Positions 26,794 to 34,586 of a stretch of 64,000 bases of DNA are shown in pieces; the stretch's first letter is position 1, and each line of letters opens with the position of its first letter. The DNA lies in the NCBI RefSeq assembly GCF_026283925.1, contig NZ_JAPDPF010000003.1:463917-527916 (forward strand), read 5' to 3'. A model generated the notes under the pieces. The model saw only the letters and a list, made by a program, of their open reading frames with translations. It had not been told where the DNA came from and ran no database searches. Both the position numbers and the translations under genes were made by a program. Source of the DNA: Dyella halodurans (GTDB lineage: Bacteria; Pseudomonadota; Gammaproteobacteria; Xanthomonadales; Rhodanobacteraceae).

Positions 26794-26823
26794 AAGGGCC
26801 GCAGCAATGCGGCCCTTTTCTTT
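26794..26823 (+). terminator. Rho-independent terminator of the autotransporter gene
   Basis: AAGGGCCGCA, loop GCAA, TGCGGCCCTT followed by TTCTTT, 25 bp after the stop. Confidence 0.9.
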
Positions 26824-26877
26824 GCGGCATCGGCAAGCGTGCGTAAACCAAGTTAATTACCGCTGTCCCCTTAAGTG

Positions 26878-26952
26878 CGATGTACTGTCCAACGCCAAAA
26901 CTGGATGCGTATCGGGAAAGGCGAATCATCAGCGAATGACCCTTCGGCAGAA
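26878..26952 (+). repeat. Direct repeat copy 2: remnant 3' end of the 21292 gene
   Basis: It reproduces the last codons, stop and a few downstream bases of the gene at 21292-21714, without the rest of that gene. Immediately upstream, at 26852-26870, is GTTAATTACCGCTGTCCCC, which resembles short repeat ends seen in this bacterial group. Together they suggest a past recombination or insertion here. Confidence 0.85.
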
Positions 26953-27039
26953 GAAGCCCCGAAAAGCGGCACCGCCCGGCTTGATCGTCTCGATGACCTC
27001 CCCGCCCATGAGCTGCTAACAGCCGTTGGAACTTTTCAG

Positions 27040-27957
27040 TCAGTCGAGGAGACCTACCTCCCGCAGTGCAGCCTTGAGCGCTTCTTCATTGCCGTTGGGT
27101 GGCCACCCGCTTACCTCGCGCACCAGCTTTCCGTCCTTGAAGAAGTAGAACGTGGGCGTCGCCCAGTTATGGAACATGGGCCATTCGCTTTCGCGATAGC
27201 TCACGGCGGTGGGAGGGATGCGATGCGCCTGGTTCCACGCGGCCAGGCTGGCAACATCAATGTTGCCGTCCTGAGGAGTGATCCAGATCGAGTGCGCCTG
27301 GAAGATGGGGAGCAACGTATCACTGCGCTCGATGTCAGCCACGGCGTCGCGCGAAAAGTGGCACTTCGGATGCGAAATGACGACCACCTGCGCCGAGGAT
27401 GTGGTCAGCGGCAATGCTCTTCGATGAAACGAGCGGTCGTTCTCCGAATCGACCAGGTAAAGACCCGTGGGCCCTCGGAAGTCTTTCGGAAGGTCATCGT
27501 GGACGATGGGTAGCGCGGATAGCTTGGCGTCAGGATGCGCTTGCTGGAAACGGGTCGCTTCGTCGAAGCGGCGTTGAGCCACGATCGAATGGTAGAAATC
27601 CTTAAGGACTTTTTCAGGCGTCCTGCCACGACGCTCAAACTCAGCGACGTCCCGTCGCATGTCATCCAGATACTTCTCGTCATGCGTGTAGAGACCGGCC
27701 AGAAAGGCGGATTGAAATAGAAGATCCACCTCGGCATCGGAATGTCCCGCCAGCGCGGCGTCCTCTTGAAAGCGGGCAAGGTGTGCGTCGTAGTACCCAC
27801 CTATCTGTCGGCCCTTCAGTTCATTGTCCGTGCCGGTATCGGCCATGTTCAACGCATAGATCTTGTCGTAGTCCTGTTCAATGGTGCTACGCGACGCTTC
27901 CGCGCCGCCCATGGATCCAGGCACTAACACCGCGAGTAGTAGGAGCCAGCTATGCAT
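27040..27957 (-). CDS. Exported thioredoxin-fold protein
   Basis: About 305 residues. The start at ATG 27957 gives a signal peptide (MHSWLLLLAVLVPGSMGGAEA) and has GGAA upstream. The N-terminal half is helical. The C-terminal half is thioredoxin-like: strand VVVISHPKCHFSRDAVADIE, where the active site has a single Cys (H-P-K-C-H-F-S) instead of CxxC, then the cis-Pro segment WATPTFYFFKDGKLVREVSG. The catalytic type is therefore atypical, possibly a monothiol or peroxidatic-like Cys. It lies 73 bp downstream of the Cys-tailed gene at 28031 on the same strand and probably forms an operon with it. Confidence 0.75.
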   Translation of the reverse strand: MHSWLLLLAVLVPGSMGGAEASRSTIEQDYDKIYALNMADTGTDNELKGRQIGGYYDAHLARFQEDAALAGHSDAEVDLLFQSAFLAGLYTHDEKYLDDMRRDVAEFERRGRTPEKVLKDFYHSIVAQRRFDEATRFQQAHPDAKLSALPIVHDDLPKDFRGPTGLYLVDSENDRSFHRRALPLTTSSAQVVVISHPKCHFSRDAVADIERSDTLLPIFQAHSIWITPQDGNIDVASLAAWNQAHRIPPTAVSYRESEWPMFHNWATPTFYFFKDGKLVREVSGWPPNGNEEALKAALREVGLLD

Positions 27958-28030
27958 AAGGTTCCATTCCGTCCTGATGTCCGAGAGAGACGGGCGCGAC
28001 CCATGCAATAGCGGCCGCGCCCTTACAAGG

Positions 28031-28582
28031 TCAGCAGCCAGTCATGCAAATCATGCCGGTGGTTCGAACGCAGTTGTGGCCACCGATGCAGCGATAGTCC
28101 CCATGATCGTCCTCGCCAAGGTCCGGATACATGATCAGAAGCGCATCCTGCTCGCCGAGCACCTTGAGTCCGCTGATGAGGGGTACCGTGCGTTGCGCAC
28201 CAAACAAGCTCATTAGTCTGTACACGTCCGATGCGGGAAGCTCCGCCGCCAGGTCAGAGTAGTCGTAGCCGACCAAGCCGTTCTCGTTGAATACCAGCCC
28301 GTCGAGAAAGCGCTTCTTCGCACCCGGTGAGAGCTTTTCAATAGGCGAGAGCGCCTTCGGCATCTTCGCCAAGTAGGCTTGAAGGTCCTTTGCCGACTTG
28401 ATGGGCGCGGCCATGAAATCGAGCTGACGTTGCCGAAGAGCAACGGTACTTGCTGCGTCGTTACGTGGTTTCCCTTGAGCGGAACCGGTGGAAGTCAACG
28501 GCGGCGCTTGGGCCGCAGCGACACTGTAGGCAAACCAGACAAGAGCGCTGGCGGCCATGATTTTCATCATGCTTTTCATCAT
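28031..28582 (-). CDS. Exported protein with Cys-rich C-terminal tail
   Basis: A 183-residue protein with a signal peptide (MKIMAASALVWFAYSVAAAQA). The middle is helical and unrecognised (SPGAKKRFLDGLVFNENGLV). The end YRCIGGHNCVRTTGMICMTG finishes with one more Cys, giving four cysteines within 20 residues, a compact two-disulfide tail. GGGGAGAG precedes the ATG pair. It is followed by the thioredoxin-fold gene. The pairing suggests the tail is formed, reduced or transferred by the partner; this is inference. Confidence 0.7.
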   Translation of the reverse strand: MMKSMMKIMAASALVWFAYSVAAAQAPPLTSTGSAQGKPRNDAASTVALRQRQLDFMAAPIKSAKDLQAYLAKMPKALSPIEKLSPGAKKRFLDGLVFNENGLVGYDYSDLAAELPASDVYRLMSLFGAQRTVPLISGLKVLGEQDALLIMYPDLGEDDHGDYRCIGGHNCVRTTGMICMTGC

Positions 28583-28995
28583 TCACTCTCCCCTTTCCTG
28601 ATGCACTGGGTTTGGTGCGCCAAGTACTGCGCTTCAGTGCGGTGTATGCAGACGAGCAGACTTAAGAGCCGTGCGCCCGAGGCCTGCTCGGACCGGCGCA
28701 AGCGTTGCGCCGGCCCCGATGAAATGGCTCGCGCTGTTAAAGAGCTGTCAACTTCTACGAAAACAAGAATGAAGTGGGACGAGTCAGCCCAAGGAACTTC
28801 GATCTCTGACACACGCATGCGCGGTCCGCCTACAAATCCGATTGCGGCTAAAACCCAGCATCGATGCGAGCACGTTCGACGCCGCCCTTTCTGCTCATCA
28901 TCGTGAAACGCGGAAGACGCGATAAGCACCGGCTTTGTCGCGGAGGTGGACCACAGAGACGGCAGCGACCGCTAAAGCGAACTTCGAAAAAGGCT
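28583..28995. other. Intergenic region without a supported gene
   Basis: A plausible promoter area for the minus-strand pair ending at 28582. Reading frames on both strands lack ribosome sites and domain character. No hairpin or repeat was seen before the R-family repeat at 28996. Confidence 0.45.
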
Positions 28996-29080
28996 CGTCA
29001 TTCCCGCGAAAGCGGGAATCCAGTGCCTTTGGTTTCGCTGGGTCGAAAGTCGCTGGATTCCCGCTTTCGCGGGAATGACG
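28996..29080. repeat. REP-like paired repeat (R family, copy 2)
   Basis: CGTCATTCCCGCGAAAGCGG opens the element and the inverted partner CGCTTTCGCGGGAATGACG closes it, so the whole 85 bp can fold on itself. The internal stretch differs between copies. It sits 7 bp from the E-family element at 29088. Confidence 0.85.
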
Positions 29081-29087
29081 GTGAATT

Positions 29088-29128
29088 GGGGTCAGAGTCG
29101 ACGTTTAGGAAAGTCCACTCTGAGCCCC
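29088..29128 (+). repeat. Short inverted-repeat element (E family, copy 1)
   Basis: GGGGTCAGAGT pairs with ACTCTGAGCCCC around a GTCGACGTTTAGGAAAG-type centre. It lies 14 bp beyond the stop of the minus-strand gene at 29143. Confidence 0.85.
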
Positions 29129-29142
29129 GTCTTCTCTGTTTG

Positions 29143-29493
29143 CTATTCGAATCCCAGCTCGTCCAGCGACGCCTTGCAGGCGAGTTCCGCCTGTTCGCTG
29201 AGGAAGTAGAGCGCGGCGAACATGCCCTCGGTGACTTCGTTATCCAGGGGCCAATTGCCGGGTTCCATTTCTTGGCATTTCGACTGGATGATGCGGAAAG
29301 TGTCGCTATTGACCAGGATGCGCGTCACCGCCTGGATACCCATGCACAATCCGACGATGCGGGCGGAGCGGAACTTGTCGCCGTCCTTGGCGCGCGAAAA
29401 CGTCCAGAACGGACGGCCAAGTGGATTGGTGGGACGGGTGACGCCGTTGGGCGCGGTGGGACCTGCGGCTGCCGTATGATCGACCGTAGCCAT
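29143..29493 (-). CDS. Small cytoplasmic protein, duplicated family, copy B
   Basis: A 116-residue homologue of the 17233-17583 product. The start at ATG 29493 (MATVDHTAAAGPTAPNG) aligns exactly with copy A and has TAGGAG 7 bp upstream; the in-frame ATG 6 bp earlier is less likely. Conserved blocks are RPTNPLGRPFWTFS, GLCMGIQAVTRILVNSD and AALYFLSEQAELACKASLDE. Substitutions are spread over the whole length and the frame is intact, so both copies appear to be under selection. Function unknown. Confidence 0.7.
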   Translation of the reverse strand: MATVDHTAAAGPTAPNGVTRPTNPLGRPFWTFSRAKDGDKFRSARIVGLCMGIQAVTRILVNSDTFRIIQSKCQEMEPGNWPLDNEVTEGMFAALYFLSEQAELACKASLDELGFE

Positions 29494-29768
29494 GATCAAC
29501 TCCTAAGAAGTCGGTTGTGGTCAGCGGGTCGTCTGGGTTACAGCCCTTTCGGCCCGCGCTACTTCACTTGCGATGAAGCGAAGTGTCGGCGGACAGATTT
29601 GATACGTCACAGCCGCCGACCCACGGACCATCGCACGCGACGCAAGCCGTGTCCGTCCGCAAAAGTCCCGCAACTGGCTTGGGAAGCGCGGTGTTTTGTG
29701 TGGCGCGAAGGCTGGTTTCCTGCGAGGAATAGCTGTTATTGGTGTCAGCCATCTGCGGAAGCGCCAAG
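29143..29768. repeat. Segmental duplication, copy B (gene plus 5' flank)
   Basis: Homologous to 17233-17870. Here the segment is bounded by two short repeat elements: the E-family copy at 29088-29128 beyond the gene's stop and a related element at 29769 beyond the leader. Confidence 0.85.
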
Positions 29769-29822
29769 AACGGGGTCAGACTGACTTTCTCCGCCTAGGA
29801 GAAGTGAACCTGACACCGTTTT
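29769..29822. repeat. E-related inverted-repeat element
   Basis: AACGGGGTCAGACTGACTTT at one end and GAACCTGACACCGTTTTT at the other form imperfect arms, with an inner TCTCCGCCTAGGAGA hairpin. It marks the end of the duplicated segment. Confidence 0.7.
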
Positions 29823-29983
29823 TGGACCAAGGCGGCCATGGAGACCTTCGGCTATCCGCCCTCCAGACCATTGGCGACACCGTGAGAGGCGAGTTGGCGG
29901 GGGTCGCGCCCAGTCATACACCGGGACCGAGCGCATTCGGCATGAGGGGTATAGTGCGTGTTGACCCGGCTGTGATCTTGCCC

Positions 29984-30583
29984 ATGACCGACACACCTTC
30001 CGCCATCACCGCCGGTCTGAGCGCCGCTGATACGCCCTACATCGACGCCACCCTCCATTGGGTGGAGCGCGCCGTGGTCGGCCTCAATCTCTGTCCGTTC
30101 GCTCGAGCGCCATTCATTCACGGGAAAATCCGCTATGCGGTCAGCCATGCCCGCGATACCGATACGTTGCTGAACGATCTCTGCGGCGAGCTGCAAAGCC
30201 TCGCGGCCGTCGATGCGAACGAGTGTGAAACGACCTTGCTGATCCACCCGCATGTGCTGGGCGACTTCCTCGACTACAACGACTTCCTCGATGTCGCCGA
30301 TACCGCTGTCGAGACACTCAAGCTCGACGGCGTGCTACAGGTCGCCAGCTTTCACCCGCACTACCAGTTCGCCGACACCGCGCCGGATGATATCGAGAAC
30401 GCCACCAACCGATCACCGTGGCCCACGCTTCATCTGCTGCGCGAAGCAAGCATCGAACGCGCCGCCGATGCGATGAGCGACCCGGACGAGATCTACCGCC
30501 GAAATATTGAGACGTTGCGAAAGCTGGGGCGCGCGGGCTGGGATGCGCTTGGCGTGGGTGTTCCCGGATGCAAGCAGGGGTGA
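29984..30583 (+). CDS. DUF1415-family protein
   Basis: A 199-residue soluble protein of the DUF1415 family. Recognisable blocks are WVERAVVGLNLCPFARAPF, LLIHPHVLGDFLDYNDFLDV, LQVASFHPHYQFADTAPDD, RSPWPTLHLLREASIERA and DPDEIYRRNIETLRKLG. The family is widespread in proteobacteria without an established function; conserved Cys, His and Asp residues hint at metal or redox chemistry. ATG 29984 gives the family-like N-terminus; an ATG 14 codons upstream also lies in frame. The stop codon lies inside the E-family repeat at 30577. Confidence 0.85.
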   Translation: MTDTPSAITAGLSAADTPYIDATLHWVERAVVGLNLCPFARAPFIHGKIRYAVSHARDTDTLLNDLCGELQSLAAVDANECETTLLIHPHVLGDFLDYNDFLDVADTAVETLKLDGVLQVASFHPHYQFADTAPDDIENATNRSPWPTLHLLREASIERAADAMSDPDEIYRRNIETLRKLGRAGWDALGVGVPGCKQG

Positions 30584-30617
30584 GAGTCGACTTTTAGGAA
30601 AAATGCACTCTGCCCCC
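30577..30617 (+). repeat. Short inverted-repeat element (E family, copy 2)
   Basis: GGGGTGAGAGTCGACTTTTA and the partner ACTCTGCCCCC. The TGA stop of the DUF1415 gene is the fourth to sixth base of the left arm region, so the element supplies the end of that gene. Confidence 0.85.
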
Positions 30618-30712
30618 TGTCTTCACCCTTTTGTTCCCAAGCAGGTAACGACAATGCGCGTGCGGAGCGAGGTCAACAGGGATATCGTGCCGTCCTGATC
30701 ACGAGAAACACC

Positions 30713-30952
30713 ATGACGAAAAGCTACGACCCACCCCTGACTACGAACCCGCATGGCCCCCTCTACCGCGTCGATAATGCGATCAAGGCAGCCCAGCAAC
30801 GGCTGGATGCCGCTATCGATATGAAGCGGCATCACACCAACCAAAATCTGGCCCACGAAGTGATCAAAGAGGCTCGCGAAGGACTCAGAAAGTCTGAACA
30901 GTTGCGGGTGCTCAAGATCAAAGAACTCGCGCAAAAGGCGGCGGAGACCTAG
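30713..30952 (+). CDS. Small helical protein of unknown function
   Basis: A 79-residue, highly charged protein predicted to be mostly alpha-helical (AIKAAQQRLDAAIDMKRHHT, then EVIKEAREGLRKSEQLRVLK), possibly a coiled coil. No signal peptide or membrane helix. The ribosome site is weak (GAGAAA). It is followed by about 140 bp without features. Confidence 0.5.
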   Translation: MTKSYDPPLTTNPHGPLYRVDNAIKAAQQRLDAAIDMKRHHTNQNLAHEVIKEAREGLRKSEQLRVLKIKELAQKAAET

Positions 30953-31095
30953 GCGGAATCCGGGCCAGCTCACTCCATCCCCTTTTTCAGATTCGACAGC
31001 GTTGCAAACGTTGCGCGGTCAATCTGCTTGGACACTCTGCAAGACCCTTCTCTCTGTCTCGATCGCCAAACGGGCTCGGCATGAGTCTCCTGAAA

Positions 31096-31626
31096 CTACC
31101 GCCCAAAGCTGGCGTCAGTGTCGACTTTTAAGGAAGGTGCACTCTGACCCCTGTTTTGGTCATTCGAACCACCAATGACAACGCTACCTTGGACTGGGCC
31201 AATCACAACACCCGTACGTGATTGAAGGGTATAGACCCAAGAAACGGTCACGCCGCTTGCGAGTCTCGCACTGTCGATATCTCTGAAACGAGTGGACAGG
31301 CCAATCGCACCCGAATATTCCTTACCTGGAATCAACTCGATATCGTCGCTATCCGGGTCCGAGATGTACCCGAGCTGCTCCAAGGGCGTTTGTAGACCGT
31401 TGTTCTCGATCACAGTCAGCCCGATGGCTCCGCGAGCGCCCCATGGCAAGCTCTCTCTCTGAACACGTAGGGGCTCGCAACCCAAATACTTCATCGAGAA
31501 CTTCAGCAAAGTCCCTGATTGATCCGTAGCACCCTTACCCGTCAGCTCAATTCGAGCTGGAACACATCCCTGAGCGAAGGATTCAATAGAAAACGCTAGC
31601 AGGATAACGAATATCGAAATTTTCAT
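31096..31626 (-). CDS. Exported protein of unknown function, C-terminus encoded by a repeat
   Basis: A 176-residue protein with signal peptide MKISIFVILLAFSIESFA. The mature part is beta-rich, has paired cysteines (GCVPARIEL, YLGCEPLRV) and a pattern (SMKYLGCEPLRVQRESLPWG) like small immunoglobulin-fold periplasmic proteins. The last 20 or so residues (NDQNRGQSAPSLKVDTDAS) are translated from the E-family repeat at 31111-31157, so the original stop was probably lost when that element inserted. Codon use is AT-richer than the neighbours to the left. Confidence 0.65.
   Translation of the reverse strand: MKISIFVILLAFSIESFAQGCVPARIELTGKGATDQSGTLLKFSMKYLGCEPLRVQRESLPWGARGAIGLTVIENNGLQTPLEQLGYISDPDSDDIELIPGKEYSGAIGLSTRFRDIDSARLASGVTVSWVYTLQSRTGVVIGPVQGSVVIGGSNDQNRGQSAPSLKVDTDASFGR
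31111..31157 (+). repeat. Short inverted-repeat element (E family, copy 3)
   Basis: GGCGTCAGTGTCGACTTTTA then the right arm ACTCTGACCCC and CTGTTTT. It is read in frame by the minus-strand gene at 31096. Confidence 0.85.
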
Positions 31627-31733
31627 GGGAGTAGAAGCATCGAGAAGGTTCTCGTCCTAGGTCCGACTACGTTCGACTCTCACTTTTGATCATCCTCAGG
31701 CGATGCCCTCTCCCCAAGGCCACAGTTACGCGC

Positions 31734-31785
31734 GGGCAGAGTCGACCTGTAACCTTTGCGGAAAGTGCACTCTGACCCCTGTTTT
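31734..31785 (+). repeat. Short inverted-repeat element (E family, copy 4)
   Basis: GGGCAGAGTCGACCTGTAAC with the right arm ACTCTGACCCCTGTTTT. It lies 30-81 bp beyond the stop of the four-gene island and may mark its left edge. Confidence 0.8.
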
Positions 31786-31814
31786 ACCCTTTGCGGGGCA
31801 CTGATCCCTTATTG

Positions 31815-32747
31815 CTACCCATCGACTTCCTCCTCCTCAGAGGAAAATGTCACGCGAAACAATGTGTAATTTTCAGATGCCCGGCGATCGACAGGCCTCG
31901 CATATTTTCCTGCGCTTACGCGCCATACGGATATATCGCGAAAATAAGAGCCTGCCAACATTGCGCAAAAAGCAAATATTTTAGGGCCGAGCGGAAGCAG
32001 CACGCAGCGGTAACTCTTTCTCAAGTGAGAAAGCAAGGAGAAGAGATCCCTAACCAACGCGGGCGCGTCCAACACGTCATAGCGCAGTACATGCGAAGCA
32101 TCCACGTCCCGCAACAGCAGATCATTCGCCTTGCCTACGGCCTCATCGTATCTCTCGATCGGCGATTCTGGAAAAAAAATCCAGCTGCTCGATGGATCGA
32201 CTAGCTCAATAACCCCCAATGCCTTCATATATTCGTAGCCTAGGCCCGAGATGACGACCGTGGGATTCGTATACTCGCCCGACCAACCCGAAAAATATTC
32301 GCTAGCGGGGCCTAAGTGATCGTTTGCTGGCTCAGCGAGCGACGGAGGAGAAAACTCCGCTAGGGAGTAGAAGAAGTCCACCTCAACATGTCTAAGTGCC
32401 GTAAAGCAGCGAATTAGACTCGCCAATCTGAATCGCGTGAAGCAGGAAATATCAACAAGAACTCTACAACGTTCAATGGTTACTCCGTCCACCATTAGCG
32501 AACGTCTCAACGCCTCATCAAAACCCACGTCATCTATCCGCACGAATTCGAAGCCCGCCTCGATTAGTGCGTCTTTGTTCTGTTTGAACGCTATCTTCTC
32601 GTTTAGTCCGTATCCAAAAGCTATCTTGCGATCCGCCTCAAAGGCTATGGCCTCGATCATGAATCTTGAGCGTCTCTCATAGCCACACGACACAATGGCG
32701 ACCGCATAATTTTCCGCGGGCTGGACTGTCTCGACTTTAGGATTCAT
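31815..32747 (-). CDS. Unknown protein, last gene of the methylase/phosphoesterase/ATPase operon
   Basis: A 310-residue soluble protein. The N-terminus has a Rossmann-like strand and a conserved-looking turn (YAVAIVSCGYERRSRFMIEA); two further strands follow (FEFVRIDDVGFDEA, CRVLVDISCFTRFRLASLI). Near the end is YRCVLLPLGPKIFAFCAMLA. I cannot assign a domain. The position as the last gene, overlapping the ATPase gene by 11 bp, suggests a partner of the ATPase, either a nucleotide- or ligand-binding sensor or an effector. DNA is AT-richer than the chromosome around it. Confidence 0.72.
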   Translation of the reverse strand: MNPKVETVQPAENYAVAIVSCGYERRSRFMIEAIAFEADRKIAFGYGLNEKIAFKQNKDALIEAGFEFVRIDDVGFDEALRRSLMVDGVTIERCRVLVDISCFTRFRLASLIRCFTALRHVEVDFFYSLAEFSPPSLAEPANDHLGPASEYFSGWSGEYTNPTVVISGLGYEYMKALGVIELVDPSSSWIFFPESPIERYDEAVGKANDLLLRDVDASHVLRYDVLDAPALVRDLFSLLSHLRKSYRCVLLPLGPKIFAFCAMLAGSYFRDISVWRVSAGKYARPVDRRASENYTLFRVTFSSEEEEVDG

Positions 32748-34581
32748 GATCTAGACCGAGAGAAAGCTGAGAAATATCGACTGTGTCCAAGCTTGAGTCG
32801 ACCCTACTTCTCTCCAGGAGCGTAGTAAGGTTTATCGACTTACCCGCAACGAGGGGTAATTTAAAGTGCGGTGCGAGCCAGTTCGACAAACGAAAGCGCC
32901 CCCCCACCAAACCATTCACTAGGTAAATATGGCTATTGATGTCGAGTGGAACCAAAGCGCCTATGTATAGCGCGTTTCCAAGACAACGTAGTTCGGCGTC
33001 TCCTACCTCGTCAACAACAAAACTGAGAATTGGATCGGCAATAAAGCGTTGCCCTACTATCTGCTGCCCGAAGAAGAGGCCAATCTTCTCGATTAGCGCA
33101 TAAGTTGAATGCTCATCGGCCGAAGGAAATGCCTTGAGCCGCGCGACCACGCGACTCACGGCAAACTTTATCTCCCGACTTTGAGCAACCAAAGAGATGT
33201 GCGGTGACTTCTCCCTGGCCTCCCCAAGCATCCCACTGAGCGTAGACTTCAACCAGCGAGGATGAGATTCGGAGACCGAAAAAATGTTCTTTGCTCCGCA
33301 ATAAGGGATAGGAGCCCGCCTTGAAGCACGACCGACCTCCGACCTCATGCTTCGCTTTAAGTAGAAAGATCGTATCTCCACAACTGGTCGAACCTTGCGA
33401 ACAACAGAGTCGAGTAAGTTGGGCTTAGCATCGAGGTCGCTTACGTCAACTCCTTTTCGCACCAAGTAGTCGGCAAAAGAGATATCGATGGAAGCAAGAC
33501 TTCGAAACATCGAACCAAACCGGGCGTCAGCTGGCGCTCTTTCAAATACGGCTTCGGAACCAACGAACCCCGTATGAGAGGGGCGTTCAAACGCATCATC
33601 GGCACTGACAAGTGAAGCTGACGCAGAGCGGTCCCTTGCGCTCACGAGACCGGACCATAGCCCCCTGCAAAATTCTTCGCGCGATCGCTCGCTCGCCCCC
33701 TCTTCACGAGTGGCATAGCTAAGTGAAATTGAATCGTAATCGTGTGCGGGCACGGGGTGCTCCGAGCCGGGTACCTGAGGCAACTTCAACGCCGGCGTGA
33801 GCGCGAGCTTTAGGAGCAAGTTTTGAGGTGTCGCACGCAGAGCAGCAAATAGATGGCTTTGCACGCCAGTGGGCGCGATCTCTAATTCATCACAAAGGAG
33901 TGCCCACTTACGAGAATCATCGTTCGCAAGCAGATTGAAACCGTCACATGCTAGTCCGGCAAGCTGGGTCGGGCTTTCTGTAGCGGCGAGTGCTGATACA
34001 CGCTCGCCAGCTTCCATTTGCATGAGTCGCCGGGGCAGAATCGCCAACTCTTGTGTCAAGAGCAGCCGGAGCTCTAGCAAACTTAAAACCTTGCGACCAG
34101 GAAGCCACAAACTCGCCAGATGGCGGACCAGATCAAGCTCATGATTCCGGTCCAATTTAATGTAGAAACGCTCCTCGTTCGCCCGACAGGACGCGTCTAA
34201 GCGCCAAACCATTGTGTCGACTAAAGAGCGCGCAACTGCGAGCGTATAAATCGACATGTGAGCCCCGGCACGCGCCTCCTCGCCGAGAGGTAAAAGTGTA
34301 TTTTGAAGCGAGCTAATCCATGCCGTGTCGACCGGAACAAACACACCCACGTAGTCAACCGACTCCTTCAGGCCTTGGGCGCCCGGCTCACGCCATGTAC
34401 CTAGAGCGCGAGGATCAAGCATACGCAGCAATGTGGTTTTCCCACTCCCTCTGGGACCTAAGAGGACTGAGTTACGTGATTTGGCCACCTCTTCGAACTG
34501 GCGCGGAGCAATAAATGACCGAGCGACCATTTCGGGTGTGAGGCCACGAGCGTTGTAGTGTTCCCACAAAGAGTCGTTCAC
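32737..34581 (-). CDS. P-loop ATPase (ORC/CDC6- or KAP-like) of the putative defence operon
   Basis: A 614-residue protein from GTG 34581. Walker A is LLGPRGSGKTTLLRML (P-loop at 42-49) and Walker B is KWALLCDELEIAP (Asp-Glu at 231-232). The opening segment, where a helix ends in FEEVAKSRNSVLLGPRGSG, resembles ORC-CDC6/KAP-type STAND-like ATPases that occur in phage-defence operons. The C-terminal 300 residues are unassigned and mostly helical. The start is 5 bp from the phosphoesterase stop, with GGGAGG inside that gene's end, and it overlaps the next gene by 11 bp. It probably senses or translocates and drives the operon's activity. Confidence 0.78.
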   Translation of the reverse strand: MNDSLWEHYNARGLTPEMVARSFIAPRQFEEVAKSRNSVLLGPRGSGKTTLLRMLDPRALGTWREPGAQGLKESVDYVGVFVPVDTAWISSLQNTLLPLGEEARAGAHMSIYTLAVARSLVDTMVWRLDASCRANEERFYIKLDRNHELDLVRHLASLWLPGRKVLSLLELRLLLTQELAILPRRLMQMEAGERVSALAATESPTQLAGLACDGFNLLANDDSRKWALLCDELEIAPTGVQSHLFAALRATPQNLLLKLALTPALKLPQVPGSEHPVPAHDYDSISLSYATREEGASERSREEFCRGLWSGLVSARDRSASASLVSADDAFERPSHTGFVGSEAVFERAPADARFGSMFRSLASIDISFADYLVRKGVDVSDLDAKPNLLDSVVRKVRPVVEIRSFYLKRSMRSEVGRASRRAPIPYCGAKNIFSVSESHPRWLKSTLSGMLGEAREKSPHISLVAQSREIKFAVSRVVARLKAFPSADEHSTYALIEKIGLFFGQQIVGQRFIADPILSFVVDEVGDAELRCLGNALYIGALVPLDINSHIYLVNGLVGGRFRLSNWLAPHFKLPLVAGKSINLTTLLERSRVDSSLDTVDISQLSLGLDHES

Positions 34582-34586
34582 GAGAG

